Below, one piece after another: positions 26,701 through 30,715 of a stretch of DNA of 64,000 nucleotides. The DNA is from CAWBRY01 sp963791295 (GTDB lineage Bacteria > Bacteroidota > Bacteroidia > Chitinophagales > Chitinophagaceae). Both the position numbers and the translations under genes were made by a program. Numbering within the stretch: the first letter of the stretch is position 1; the number at the start of each line of letters is the position of its first letter. Location of the stretch: the NCBI GenBank assembly GCA_963791295.1, contig CAWBRY010000001.1, forward strand, positions 1,922,001 to 1,986,000, given 5' to 3'. The notes under the pieces are model-generated. The model worked only from the letters and a program-made list of their open reading frames with translations. It had not been told where the DNA came from and did no database searches.

Positions 26701-29700
26701 CAACGCTGCCTGGTACTTCCAATGAAGGTTATGCTGGAACTGGAACCCTTCAACGGTCAGCACATGCAACTGTTGGAACGACGACCTATACATTTACTCC
26801 AACTGATCCTTGCGCTACGGTAACAACGATGGATATCGATGTGACGGCAGTCAGATGACACCAACATTTACTCAGATTGGACCACTTGTGCCTGAATAGT
26901 GCAGCACCAACACTTCCTGGTACATCCGATTGAAGGTTATGCCGGTAACATGGAATCCGTCAACGGTCAGCACAGCAACTGTTGGAACAACGACCTATAC
27001 ATTTACTCCAACTGATCCTTGTGCTACTGTAACGACGATGGATATCATGTGACAGCAGCAGGTGACTCCAACATTTACTCAGCTCGGACCACTTTGTCTG
27101 AACAGTGCAGCACCAACGCTTCCTGGTACTCCATTGAAGGTTATGCCGGAACATGGAATCCGTCAACGGTCAGCACGGCAACTGTTGGAACAACGACCTA
27201 TACATTTACACCAACCGATCCTTGTGCTACTGTAACAACAATGGATATTACGATCACGACGCAGTTGACACCGACATTTACTCAGCTCGGACCACTTTGT
27301 CTGAATAGTTCAGCACCAACACTTCCTGGTACTTCCAATGAAGGTTTGCTGGAACTGGACCCATCAACTGTCAGCACTGCAACTATTGGAACAACTACTT
27401 ATACATTTACACCAACCGATCCTTGTGCTACGGTAACAACAATGGATATTGTGATCAGCAGCAGGTGACTACCGACATTTGCTCAGCTTGGACCACTGTG
27501 CCTGAACAGTGCAGCACCAACACTTCCTGGCACATTCAATTGAAGGATTATGCCGGTAACATGGAATCCATCAACTGTCAGCACAGCAACTATTGGAACA
27601 ACGACCTATACATTTACACCAACCGATCCTTGTGCTAGGTACACAACGATGGATATTATGATCAGCACTCAGGTCACACCAACATTTGCTCAGATCGGAC
27701 CACTGTGTCTGAACAGTGCAGCACCAACATTTCCTGGTACATCCAATTGAAGGATTTGCCGGTAACTGGAACCCGTCAACGGTCAGCACAGCAACTGTTG
27801 GAACAACGACCTATACATTTACACCAACCGATCCTTGTGCTACTGTAACGACGATGGATATCACGATCAGCTGCTCAGGTCACACCAACATTTACTCAGC
27901 TCGGACCACTGTGTCTGAATAGTGCAGCACCAATACTGCCTGGTACTTCCAATGAATGGATTTGCAGGAACTGGAATCCGTCAACGGTCAGTACATCAAC
28001 TATTGGAACGATCGACCTATACATTTACTCCAACCGATCCTTGTGCTGCCGTCACAACAATGGATATTGTGATCAGCAGCAGGTGACACCAACATTTAGC
28101 TCAGATCGGACCACTGTGTCTGAACAGTTCAGCACCAATACTGCCTGGTACATCCGACAATGGATTTGCCGGAACTGGAGCCCGTCAACTATCAATACAG
28201 CAACTATTGGAACAACCACTTATACATTTACTCCGACTGATCCTTGTGCTGCTGTCACGACGATGGATATTACGATCAGCACTCAGGTCACACCAACATT
28301 TACTCAGATCGGACCACTGTGTCTGAATAGTTCAGCACCATTACTGCCTGGTACATCCGATGAAGGATTTGCCGGTAACTGGAGTCCGTCAACGATCAGT
28401 ACATCTGCTATCGGAACAATCACTTATACATTTACTCCGACCGATCCTTGTGCTACGGTAACGACGATGGATATTACGATCAGCACTCAGGTCACACCAA
28501 CATTTGCTCAGCTCGGACCACTTTGTCTGAATAGTTCAGCACCATTACTGCCTGGCACATCCAATAAAGGCTTCGCCGGTAATTGGAGTCCGTCAACGAT
28601 CAGTACATCTGCTATCGGAACAATCACTTATACATTTACACCAACCGATCCTTGTGCTACTGTAACGACGATGGATATTACGATCAGCGGCTCAGGTGAC
28701 ACCAACATTTAGCTCAGATCGGACCACTTTGTCTGAATAGTTCAGCACCATTACTGCCTGGTACATCCGACAATGGATTCGCCGGTAATTGGAGTCCGTC
28801 AACGATCAGTACATCTGCTATCGGAACAATCACCTATACATTTACACCAACCGATCCTTGTGCAGCTATCACAACAATGGATATTGTGATCACGAGCCAG
28901 GTGACGCCAACCTTTACTCAGATCGGACCACTGTGTTTGAATAGTTCGGCACCATCACTGCCTGGTACTTCCGACAATGGATTTGCTGGTAACTGGATCC
29001 GTCAACTATCAATACTTCGGCTATTGGAACAATTACCTATACATTTACTCCAACCGATCCTTGTGCTACCATCACAACAATGGATATTGTGATCAGCAGT
29101 CAGGTGACACCAACATTTACTCAGATCGGACCATTGTGCTTGAATAGTTCAGCACCATCACTGCCAGGTACTTCCGACAATGGATTTGCCGGTAACTGGA
29201 ATCCGTCGACCATCAATACTTCGGCGATTGGAACGATCACTTATACATTTACTCCGAGCGATCCTTGTGCTGCCATTACTACAATGGATATTGTGATCAA
29301 TTCACAAATCGTTCCGACATTCTTACAAATAGGTCCATTTTGCTTGAATAGCACTGCACCGCTATTACCTGGCACATCCGACAACGGATTCGCTGGTAAC
29401 TGGAGTCCGTCAACGATCAATACATCCGCTACAGGTACGATCACCTATACGTTTACCCCAATAGATCCTTGTGCGACTTCTACAACTATGGATATTTTGA
29501 TTGCTAATCAGGTAACGCCTACATTTACCCAGATCGCACCATTGTGTTTGAATAGCGTAGCGCCATTGTTGCCGGGCACATCCATCAATGGATTTGCGGG
29601 TAATTGGAATCCTTCAACGATCAATACGTCAGCTGTTGGAATGATCACGTATACATTTACTCCAGCAGACCCTTGTGCAACTGCCACTTCAATGGATATA

Positions 29701-30711
29701 ATTGTAAATCCGTTGGTGACTCCAGTATTTGCCCAAATAGGACCGCTTTGCCAGAATGGAACTGTTCCTGTACTGCCATTAAGTTCCATTAATGGAGTTA
29801 CCGGAAGATGGGTTCCTGATGTTGTAACTCTCGCATCAAGCGGATCATATACGTTTACACCCGACCCAGGTCAGTGTGCCCAACCTTATACAATGAATAT
29901 CCTGGTCAATATAGCACCCAAGGCAGTTCTTTCGGGTGATGGCACGATCTGTTCCGGATTAAGTAAGACACTAGATGTCGCCTTTACCGGAAACGGCCCA
30001 TTTGGATTTACTTATTCTGACGGTATCAATATATTTAACATTAATTCTATTAATACACCTTCTTATCAGTTCGTAGTTAAGCCCGGTCTCACTACGACCT
30101 ATACCATTACTAATACAACCGATGCTGCCTGTACCAACGCGGGAGACAGGAGCGCTGCAACAGTAACGGTATTAGCACCTATCCGGTCTGTTCGTTATCC
30201 GACGGTGATTGCTGACGCGAATACCCCTATTCAGTTGAATGCTCAGGATTTCGGGGCTGGTTCAACATATACCTGGAATCCACCAGCAGGCCTCAGCGAT
30301 GCTTCAGTGGCCAATCCAACATTCAACTATGATCAACAAATTGAGTATACAATTGATATTACCACGCCGGGAGGATGTTCTGTTACGGATACCTTGCTGG
30401 TAAAATTGAAAATAGAAGCGCCGGCCACTTCGAATTCGAACCTGTTCGTTCCCAAGGCATGGACACCTAACGGAGATGGACATAATGATAAGCTATTCCC
30501 ATTGACGTCGAATGTAAGAGAGCTGAAATACTTCCGCATATTCAACAGATGGGGTCAATTGGTATTCGAGACCAATACAATTGGATTCGGTTGGGATGGA
30601 AGTTTCCGTGGTCAACCACAATCCTCTGAAGTATATACCTGGATCGCGGAAGCGGTAGGAGTGGACGGTAAGATATTCAGCCGCAGTGGAAATTCAGTTT
30701 TATTAAGATAG
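1782..30711 (+). CDS. giant SprB-like T9SS adhesin, module B (whole gene, frame interrupted)
   Basis: One gene of about 9,640 codons, read as a single unit because homologous repeats run without a gap across every frame break and the type B sorting domain sits at the far end. Order: long signal peptide; beta-rich N-terminus; PKD/Ig-like domains; four 88-residue repeats; jelly-roll domain; four ~84-residue repeats; HYR domain; 38 SprB repeats of 66 residues; about 63 repeats of 68 residues; Ig-like domains; type B C-terminal domain. Expected role: Sec-exported, T9SS-secreted surface fibre for gliding or adhesion. The GTG at 1782 is preferred over ATG at 1848 because an in-frame TAA lies just upstream (1770) in the same relative place as in module C, and the extended N-terminus is similar in both. 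Frame breaks are near 5788, 11056, 13668, 14189, 22941, 24074 and repeatedly to 28998. Most look like consensus errors, but a true pseudogene is not excluded. Confidence 0.8.
3833..4888 (+). repeat. four tandem 264-bp (88-residue) Ig-like repeats
   Basis: Each unit begins PTVNVGPAM, has CQ.GTSAPLGG near residue 13, W(S)TPAGGTFNPNATTLN in the middle and GGPCGT near the end. The four copies are clearly related but diverged, unlike the homogenised long arrays downstream. At this place in module C there are instead five 72-residue repeats of a different family (36418-37497). Confidence 0.85.
5098..5650 (+). other. jelly-roll (galactose-binding-like) domain in module B adhesin
   Basis: About 180 residues: LVVNGNFTSGNTGF, HGNFWGIDHT, FMLVNGHDN, VWQETVNVIANTNYYFSAW, ARLQFQVNGVLVG, WVRFYSTPLWNSG and GNDFALDDISFG. 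This order is typical of lectin-like or carbohydrate-binding jelly rolls found in secreted Bacteroidota proteins. The equivalent domain in module C is at 37738-38310. Sugar binding is inferred from the fold only. Confidence 0.65.
5789..11080 (+). CDS. module B adhesin, segment 2: Ig-like repeats, HYR domain, first SprB repeats
   Basis: The homologous reading continues from CTG at 5789; the first start-like codon is a GTG at 5906, which is internal. Contents: end of a putative Ig domain (GGVLTFSGTPTAAGNYNYSV); four ~84-residue Ig-like repeats (5921-6922); cysteine-containing domains starting NACIGGGSITF (about 6940-7920), including FSIDGGTY and FSFDDGATWGANTPPTADNC-like units; an HYR domain (about 7922-8208, ending TWTATDACGNVSTCTT); two 74-residue domains of the GGSFSGPGVTGNSFNP type (8209-8640), the family later expanded in module C; one PKD-like domain; then SprB repeats from 8912. 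The frame is lost at 11056, where ACAGCGAGTC contains one base more than either ACAGCG-GTC or ACAGCAGTC, both of which occur in neighbouring units. It then runs to a false stop at 11080. Confidence 0.85.
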   Translation: MTFGGVLTFSGTPTAAGNYNYSVTTTGTCAPITVFGSITVNPAPTLTIVNPPAVCSPSTVNITSSSVQTTNTGNTTTYWSNAAGTIPIPAANGTPAAISVSGTYYIKSVLSATNCSVIQPVVVTINPIPALTIANPAAVCAPATVNITTPAVQTTNTGTTTTYWSDAAATIPIPAASGTPAALSVSGTYYIKTAFATGCSIIRPVVVTINPLPTLTIVNPPAVCSPSSVNITTASVQTVNTGTTTTYWNDAAGTVAIPAANGTPAAITVSGTYYIKSAMATGCFVISPVVVTINPKPNLVITNPAAVCSPATVDLTAASVTSGSTLLSGALSYWTDAAATIPYTTPATAGAGTYYIKVTTSLGCTDVEPVVVTVNSSPTITSQNACIGGGSITFLQTGGGPGGTWTVSGGGTIVAATGVFTPSTAGCFTVSYNTSAGCPGTTTFTVFPGAPTVTAPANTCNTAFNLPTVASVPGFTTQFSIDGGTYSNSPTIPTAVGCHQIRVRYILTANCGTTLAGTAGTGACAEATVSVVIFPPAPTITAPSNTCNAAFTLPSVTPVPGFSVRYSIDLGAFSASPSIPTTPGCHSIQAKYFLTAACAPSVPPGISLPNASPCGLSNTVNVVVFPPAPPAPTVNSGCGPIVVTAPSIPSGGFAVQYSFDDGATWGANTPPTADNCLGYKIKTRYVTSAACGSIAAGTASIITACKESPATTRSLDNTGPATTCPSAQSFCIVASNNYSIPLLVATDNCAGAITITYQVTGATTRSGSGNNASGLFNLGTSTITWTATDACGNVSTCTTVVTINPLPTVSINPLPNVCISATTVALSGTPSGGSFSGPGVTGNSFNPSVAGLGTHTIIYSYTDANGCTATDNTTISVNSLPAIVVTPVSALCNDDAAVTLNASPVGGTFSGNGVTGNSFDPTVAGSGTHTITYTYNDPSGTCPTATSSISITVSPAATANAGSTQTVCSGKTVSLAGTIGGSGTSATWSAPSGTFTNANSLTSSYTPSITSGTVTLTLTTNDPAGPCDAAISTVVITVNPPIIASETHTAIACNGGTSTVTISATGGTAPYTGTGNFTQSAGTVSYTVTDSKGCTAVIAVIVSEPAILNASETRTAIACNGGTSTVTISATGGTAPYTGVGNFTQSAGTVSYTVTDAKGCTDAVSVTITQPSVIAATETHTAIACNGGNSTVTIAATGGTAPYTGTGNFTQTAGTTSYTVTDSKGCTAVVSVTVTEPAAVVVTETHTAIACNGGTSTVTIGASGGTAPYTGTGTFTQSAGTVSYTVTDSKGCVSTVTATVIQPTILVASEIHTAIACNGGTSTVTISATGGTAPYTGTGNFTQSAGTVSYTVTDSKGCVSTVSATVIQPTILVASEIHTAIACNGGTSTVTISATGGTAPYTGTGNFTQSAGTVSYTVTDAKGCTATVSVTITQPSVIVATETHTAIACNGGSSSVTIAATGGTAPYTGTGNFTQAAGTTSYTVTDSKGCTAVVSVTVAEPAAVVATETHTAIACNGGTSLVTIAATGGTAPYTGTGTFTQSAGTVSYTVTDSKGCVSTVSATVIQPTILVAAETHTVIACNGGTSTVTISATGGTAPYTGTGNFTQSAGTVSYTVTDSKGCVSTVSATVIQPTILVASEIHTAIACNGGTATVTISATGGTAPYTGTGNFTQSAGTVSYTVTDAKGCTAAVSVTIIQPSVIVATETHTAISCNGNNSTVTIAATGGTAPYTGTGNFIQAAGTTSYTVTDSKGCTASRISNCY
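5921..6922 (+). repeat. four imperfect ~84-residue Ig-like repeats
   Basis: Units begin TLTIVNPPAVCSPSTVNIT, have TTTYWSNAAGT in the middle, SGTYYIKS, and end PVVVTINPIP. The fourth unit is the most divergent (NLVITNPAAVCSPATVDLTA). The same four units in the same order occur in module C at 38581-39570. Confidence 0.85.
9301..11280 (+). repeat. 792-bp higher-order repeat (four SprB units) in the SprB array
   Basis: The unit beginning TTCGGTAATA occurs at 9301, 10093 and 10885, exactly 792 bases apart (4 x 198). The following three units also repeat in the same order (AAVVxTETHT, TILVA, TILVASEIHT types). This marks recent block duplication within the array. Confidence 0.8.
11058..13700 (+). 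CDS. module B adhesin, segment 3: SprB repeats
   Basis: The frame is open from 11058 (GTC GTA TCA) through to TGA at 13700. The first start-like codon is a GTG at 11823, so an automatic gene caller would begin there, but repeat homology is unbroken from 11058. It contains only 66-residue SprB repeats, about 13 units. It ends at 13668, where two bases are missing between CTC and GCTTCAGAAAC relative to the CTCACAGCTTCAG seen in other units. After that a false stop appears at 13700. Confidence 0.8.
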   Translation, partial: VVSVTVTEPAAVVATETHTAIACNGGTSTVTISASGGTAPYTGTGTFTQSSGTVSYTVTDSKGCVSTVSATVIQPTILVASETHTAISCNGGTSTVTISATGGTAPYTGTGTFTQSAGTVSYTVTDSKGCVATISATIVQPNVLVASETHTAISCNGGSSAVTIAASGGTAPYTGTGTFSQSAGTLSYTVTDAKGCTATVAVIVTEPSTLVAAETHTEISCNGGVSTVTISATGGTAPYTGIGTFTQSPGTTSYTVTDAKGCTATVSASISGPSVLTATESHTLISCNGGTSTVTISASGGTAPYTGTGNFTQSAGTVSYTITDSKGCTAVVTASITQPTLLTASETHTAIACNGGTSAVTISASGGTAPYTGTGNFTQFVGTTLYTITDSKGCTATVSVTLTEPTVLTASETHTAISCNGGTSTVTISANGGTAPYTGTGTFTQSAGTSSYTVTDSKGCTAIVSATITQPAILVAAETHTAIACNGGNSTVTISATGGTAPYTGIGTFSQSAGTVSYTVTDSKGCTATISATITQPAILVASEIHTTIACNGGTSTVTISASGGTAPYTGTGNFTQSAGTISYIVTDSKGCTATVSVTLTEPVGLIASETHTAIACNGGTSTVAISASGGTAPYTGTGNFTQSVGTTLYTVTDSKGCTATVSVTLTEPVVLTASETHTAIACNGGTSTVTISASGGTAPYTGTGTFTQLAGTTSYTVTDSKGCTATVSATITQPAILVATETHTAIACNGGTSTVTISATGGTAPYTGTGTFTQSAGTISYTVTDSKGCTATVSATITEPVILIASETHTTIACNGGTSTVTVSASGGTAPYTGTGTFTQSAGTISYTVTDSKGCTATVSVTLTEPAVLGFRNTHCHRL
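13669..14199 (+). CDS. module B adhesin, segment 4: SprB repeats
   Basis: A short piece of under three SprB repeats. The frame is regained at GCT 13669; the first start-like codon (GTG) is at 13717. It is lost at 14189, where GTTTATATAC lacks one base compared with GTTTCATATAC of sister units, giving a false stop at 14199. It has no independent start, signal peptide or sorting domain, so it is not a gene on its own. Confidence 0.75.
   Translation, partial: ASETHTAIACNGGTSTVTISASGGTAPYTGTGTFTQSAGTISYTVTDSKGCTATVSVTLTEPIILTASETHTAIACNGGTSTVTISASGGTAPYTGTGNFTQLAGTTSYTVTDSKGCTATVSATITQPPMLTATETHTVIACNGGTSTVTISATGGTAPYTGTGTFTQSAGTVYIR
14190..23021 (+). CDS. module B adhesin, segment 5: last SprB repeats, Ig domain, first half of 68-residue array
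   Basis: The frame runs from TAT 14190 to a false stop at 23021. Contents in order: the last 11-12 SprB repeats; an Ig-like domain at about 16437-16690 (LSGSSSICVGSSANLSVALT); one early 68-residue-type unit (16696-16893); a single-copy motif NICSNQLPYNWNGNPYSASG (about 16900-17060), common in secreted Bacteroidota proteins; then the 68-residue array from 17061. The first four array units are the most diverged, the following ones nearly identical. The frame is lost at 22941, where GTGCTAGCTATTAC is the union of GTGCTGCTATTAC and GTGCAGCTATTAC. Confidence 0.85.
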   Translation, partial: YTVTDSKGCTATVSATITEPVILIASETHTTIACNGGTSTVTISASGGTAPYTGTGIFTQSAGTISYTVTDSKGCTATVSVTLTEPAVLAAAETHTAIACNGGTSTVTIVATGGTAPYTGTGNFTQSAGTISYTITDSKGCTATVSVTLTEPAVLAAAETHTAIACNGGNSTVTISASGGTAPYTGTGTFTQLAGTISYTVTDSKGCTATISATISQPPVLTATETHAAIACNGGTSTVTISASGGTAPYTGTGTFIQSAGTVSYTITDSKGCTAAVNATITEPALLTATETHTVISCNGGTSNVTISATGGTAPYTGTGSFTQSAGSTTYTVTDSKGCTATVSVSVTEPSILVATETHTEIFCNGDASTVTISASGGTAPYTGTGTFNQLAGTVSYTVTDANGCTATISAAVTQPTAIIATETHTLIACNGGSSTVTIAASGGTAPYTGTGTFTQSAGATTYTVTDSKGCTTTVSVTLTEPVLLTASETHTSIACNGGTSAVTISASGGTAPYIGAGNFTQGVGTLSYTITDSKGCSATVSVTVSEPVVISATETHTEISCNGGVSVVTVSATGGTAPYTGTGTFTQSAGTTTYTITDSKGCTTSVTANISEPGLLIASETHTAIACNGGTSTVTISASGGTAPYTGIGTFTQSAGTATYTITDSKGCTAAVSVTLTQPTVVTATETHTSISCNGASSTVTISATGGTAPYTGTGTFSQSAGTISYTVTDSKGCTATVSVTLTEPAIVIATLSGSSSICVGSSANLSVALTGTAPWSITYTDGTASTTINNILSSPYIINVSPATTTNYSLVSVNDAGCSGVISGSATIDVTPPTTPTFGAIGPLCQNGLAPLLPPISDNGVSGTWSPSTINTAVAGLTTYTFSPTAGSCIANASISIRVIPTLTSLANVNICSNQLPYNWNGNPYSASGDYQAILISSLGCDSIARLHLTVTNTLTPSFAPIGPLCQNSSAPPLPGTSINGILGTWNPAAINTSAVGTTTYKFTPSSGVCVTTFTMSVVINSQVTPTFTQIGPICQNSIAINLPASSNNGFAGTWSPASINTSTTGTFTYTFTPTDPCATAATMDIVINSQVVPTFGLIGPICQNSIPQALPGSSNNGFAGTWNPSTINTSVAGTTTYTFSPTDPCATSTSIDIVVNSQGNPTFAQIGPLCRNAASPSLPSTSINGILGNWNPSVINTSAVGSTTYTFTPTNACDLSTTMDVVITALTIPTFTQIAPLCLNSSAPSLPGTSNNGYAGNWNPSTINTSAIGTITYTFTPTDPCAAITTMDIVITSQVIPTFTQIAPICLNSSAPSLPGTSNNGYAGNWNPSTINTSAIGTITYTFTPTDPCAAITTMDIVITSQVIPTFTQIAPICLNSSAPSLPGTSNNGYAGNWSPSTINTSAIGTITYTFTPTDPCAAITTMDIVITSQVIPTFTQIAPICLNSSAPSLPGTSDNGYAGNWSPSTINTSAIGTITYTFTPSDPCAAITTMDIVITSQVIPTFTQIAPLCLNSSAPSLPGTSDNGYAGNWSPSTINTSAIGTINYTFTPTDPCAAITTMDIVITSQVIPTFTQIAPICLNSSAPSLPGTSNNGYAGNWNPSTINTSAIGTITYTFTPTDPCAAITTMDIVITSQVIPTFTQIAPICLNSSAPSLPGTSNNGYAGNWSPSTINTSAIGTITYTFTPTDPCAAITTMDIVITSQVIPTFTQIAPICLNSSAPSLPGTSDNGYAGNWSPSTINTSAIGTITYTFTPSDPCAAITTMDIVITSQVIPTFTQIAPLCLNSSAPSLPGTSDNGYAGNWSPSTINTSAIGTINYTFTPTDPCAAITTMDIVITSQVTSTFTQIAPICLNSSAPSLPGTSDNGYAGNWSPSTINTSAIGTITYTFTPADPCAAITTMDIVITSQVTPTFTQIAPLCLNSSAASLPGTSNNGYAGNWSPSTINTSAIGTITYTFTPTDPCAAITTMDIVITSQVIPTFTQIAPICLNSSAPSLPGTSDNGYAGNWSPSTINTSAIGTITYTFTPTDPCAAITTMDIVITSQVTPTFTQIAPICLNNSAPSLPGTSDNGYAGNWSPSTINTSAIGTITYTFTPTDPCTAITTMDIVITSQVTPTFTQIAPICLNSSAPSLPGTSDNGYVGNWSPSTISTSAIGTITYTFTPADPCAAITTMDIVITSQVIPTFTQIAPLCLNSSAPSLPGTSDNGYAGNWSPSTINTSAIGTITYTFTPTDPCAAITAMDIVITSQVIPTFSQIAPLCLNSSAPSLPGTSDNGYAGNWSPSTINTSAIGTITYTFTPTDPCAAITTMDIVITSQVTPTFTQIAPLCLNSLAPSLPGTSDNGYAGNWSPSTINTSAIGTITYTFTPSDPCAAITIMDIVITSQVTPTFTQIAPLCLNSLAPLLPGTSDNGYAGNWSPSTINTSAIGTITYTFTPSDPCAAITIMDIVITSQVIPTFTQIAPLCLNSSAPSLPGTSDNGYAGNWSPSTINTSAIGTITYTFTPSDPCAAITIMDIVITSQVTPTFTQIAPLCLNSSAPSLPGTSDNGYAGNWSPSTINTTAIGTITYTFTPTDPCAAITTMDIVITSQVIPTFTQIGPLCLNSSAPSLPGTSDNGYAGNWSPSTINTTAIGTITYTFTPTDPCAAITTMDIVITSQVTPTFTQIAPICLNSSAPSLAGTSDNGFAGNWSPSTINTTAIGTITYTFTPSDPCAAITTMDIVITSQVTPTFTQVAPICLNSSAPSLPGTSDNGYAGNWSPSTINTSAIGTITYTFTPSDPCAAITTMDIVITSQVTPTFTQIAPLCLNSSAPSLPGTSDNGYAGNWSPSTISTSAIGTITYTFTPTDPCAAITTMDIVITSQVTPTFTQIAPLCLNSSAPSLPGTSDNGYAGNWSPSTINTSAIGTITYTFTPSDPCASYYNHGYCDHEPGDTNLYSGRANLFE
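18085..19716 (+). repeat. near-exact 816-bp tandem duplication (4 units) in the 68-residue array
   Basis: The block 18085-18900 is repeated at 18901-19716 at an offset of 816 bases (4 x 204). The same unit-specific variants appear in the same order (CCTCCAACAATGG, then TCTAATAATGG, then GGGCACTTCTGATAATGGC, then TTGCCTGGTACTTC). Confidence 0.85.
22942..24189 (+). CDS. module B adhesin, segment 6: 68-residue repeats
   Basis: About five and a half 68-residue units in frame from GCT 22942 to 24074. There ACAAGGATATG lacks the T of ACAATGGATATG, and the frame drifts to a false stop at 24189. A start-like codon further upstream (22849, ATG) belongs to the overlapping wrong frame. No signals of an independent gene are present. 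Confidence 0.75.
   Translation, partial: AITTMDIVITSQVTPTFTQVAPICLNSSAPSLPGTSDNGYAGNWNPSTISTSTIGTITYTFTPSDPCAAITTMDIVISSQVTPTFTQIGPLCLNSSAPSLPGTSDNGFAGNWSPSTINTSAIGTITYTFTPSDPCAAITTMDIVISSQVTPTFTQIGPLCLNSSAPTLPGTSDNGYAGNWSPSTINTSAIGTITYTFTPTDPCAAITTMDIVITSQLTPTFTQIGPLCLNSSAPSLPGTSNNGYAGNWSPSTINTTAIGTITYTFTPTDPCAVLTTMDIVISSQVTPAFTQIAPLCLNSSAPSLPGTSDNGYAGNWSPSTINTSAIGTITYTFTPTDPCAAVTTMDIVITSQVTPTFTQIAPLCLNSSAPSLPGTSDKDMRVTGIHQLLILRRLERSPIHLLQAILVLPSRQWIL
24075..24593 (+). CDS. module B adhesin, segment 7: 68-residue repeats
   Basis: Two and a half units. A local three-base deficit is spread over one unit: T missing in GATAAGGATATG near 24278, T missing in GGAACTGG near 24291, and one base missing in GAACAACACC near 24330. 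It scrambles ~17 codons and then restores the frame. The frame is lost again at 24571, where CTACGTGTAAC is the union of CTACGGTAAC and CTACTGTAAC. Confidence 0.65.
   Translation, partial: GYAGNWNPSTINTSAIGTITYTFTPSDPCAAITTMDIVITSQVTPTFTQIAPLCLNSSAPSLPGTSDKDMLELESINYQYFGDWNNTYTFTPSDPCAAITTMDIMITSQVTPTFTQIGPLCLNSSAPSLPGTSDNGYAGSWNPSTISTTAIGTTTYTFTPTDPCATCNNNGY
24594..28998 (+). pseudogene. module B adhesin, segment 8: 68-residue repeats with dense frame breaks
   Basis: About 21 repeat units are recognisable by translating short stretches in alternating frames, but nearly every unit carries one or more single-base indels. They recur at a few points of the unit: the GTSxxG turn (CCGATTGAAGG 26926-26936; CCAATTGAAGG 27743-27753; AATGAATGGATT 27951-27962), the AGxW site (GGTAACATGG at 24692, 26944 and 27555), the GTxTYT site (ATCGACCTAT at 24941, 25965, 26372 and 28011), PTFxQ (ATTTAGCTCAG at 28094 and 28708) and MDI (ATTGATGATC at 24589). 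Each is a merge of two variants both present in the array. The longest clean pieces are 28041-28712 and 28877-28996. As written it cannot be translated. I consider it more likely a consensus artefact than real decay. Confidence 0.7.
28999..30711 (+). CDS. module B adhesin, segment 9: last repeats, Ig-like domains and type B sorting domain
   Basis: The frame is open from 28999 to TAG 30709-30711; the first start-like codon is ATG 29080, internal. It holds the last four 68-residue units, increasingly diverged; an Ig-like domain (about 29925-30170, LSGDGTICSGLSKTLDVAFT) related to the one before the array at 16437; a PKD-like domain (YTWNPPAGLSDASVANPTF); and the gliding-motility C-terminal domain from about 30442 (LFVPKAWTPNGDGHNDKLFP, LKYFRIFNRWGQLVFETN, GWDGSFRG, end RSGNSVLLR). 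The sorting domain is intact, so any secretion defect would come only from the upstream frame breaks. The PorP/SprF start lies 4 bases after the stop. Confidence 0.9.
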   Translation, partial: PSTINTSAIGTITYTFTPTDPCATITTMDIVISSQVTPTFTQIGPLCLNSSAPSLPGTSDNGFAGNWNPSTINTSAIGTITYTFTPSDPCAAITTMDIVINSQIVPTFLQIGPFCLNSTAPLLPGTSDNGFAGNWSPSTINTSATGTITYTFTPIDPCATSTTMDILIANQVTPTFTQIAPLCLNSVAPLLPGTSINGFAGNWNPSTINTSAVGMITYTFTPADPCATATSMDIIVNPLVTPVFAQIGPLCQNGTVPVLPLSSINGVTGRWVPDVVTLASSGSYTFTPDPGQCAQPYTMNILVNIAPKAVLSGDGTICSGLSKTLDVAFTGNGPFGFTYSDGINIFNINSINTPSYQFVVKPGLTTTYTITNTTDAACTNAGDRSAATVTVLAPIRSVRYPTVIADANTPIQLNAQDFGAGSTYTWNPPAGLSDASVANPTFNYDQQIEYTIDITTPGGCSVTDTLLVKLKIEAPATSNSNLFVPKAWTPNGDGHNDKLFPLTSNVRELKYFRIFNRWGQLVFETNTIGFGWDGSFRGQPQSSEVYTWIAEAVGVDGKIFSRSGNSVLLR

Positions 30712-30715
30712 AATC

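Larger units (their letters stand above)
17061..29910 (+). repeat. about 63 tandem 204-bp units (68 residues)
   Basis: Consensus unit: TPTFTQIAPLCLNSSAPSLP, GTSDNGYAGNWSPSTINTSA, IGTITYTFTPTDPC, AAITTMDIVITSQV. Each unit has two cysteines (PLCLN and DPCAA). Start positions such as 17268, 17472 and 17883 are 204 bases apart, and 57 periods fit between 17883 and 29517. The family is not assigned here; it reads as a small Ig-like beta-sandwich. Sub-variants form blocks: DNGYAGNW/SAIGTIT type to ~24.5 kb and after 28.9 kb, and NEGFAGTW/TATVGTTT type from ~24.6 to 28.7 kb. Confidence 0.9.

Noticed and set aside
24594..28712. Separate small genes of 66-223 codons in the indel-dense stretch
   Set aside because: All are slices of the 68-residue repeat in changing frames, without starts, signal peptides or sorting domains.
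22935..28998. Phase variation by slippage at simple repeats as the cause of the frame breaks
   Set aside because: The breaks are not in homopolymers or short tandem repeats. They fall at sites that differ between repeat variants, which fits consensus merging instead.
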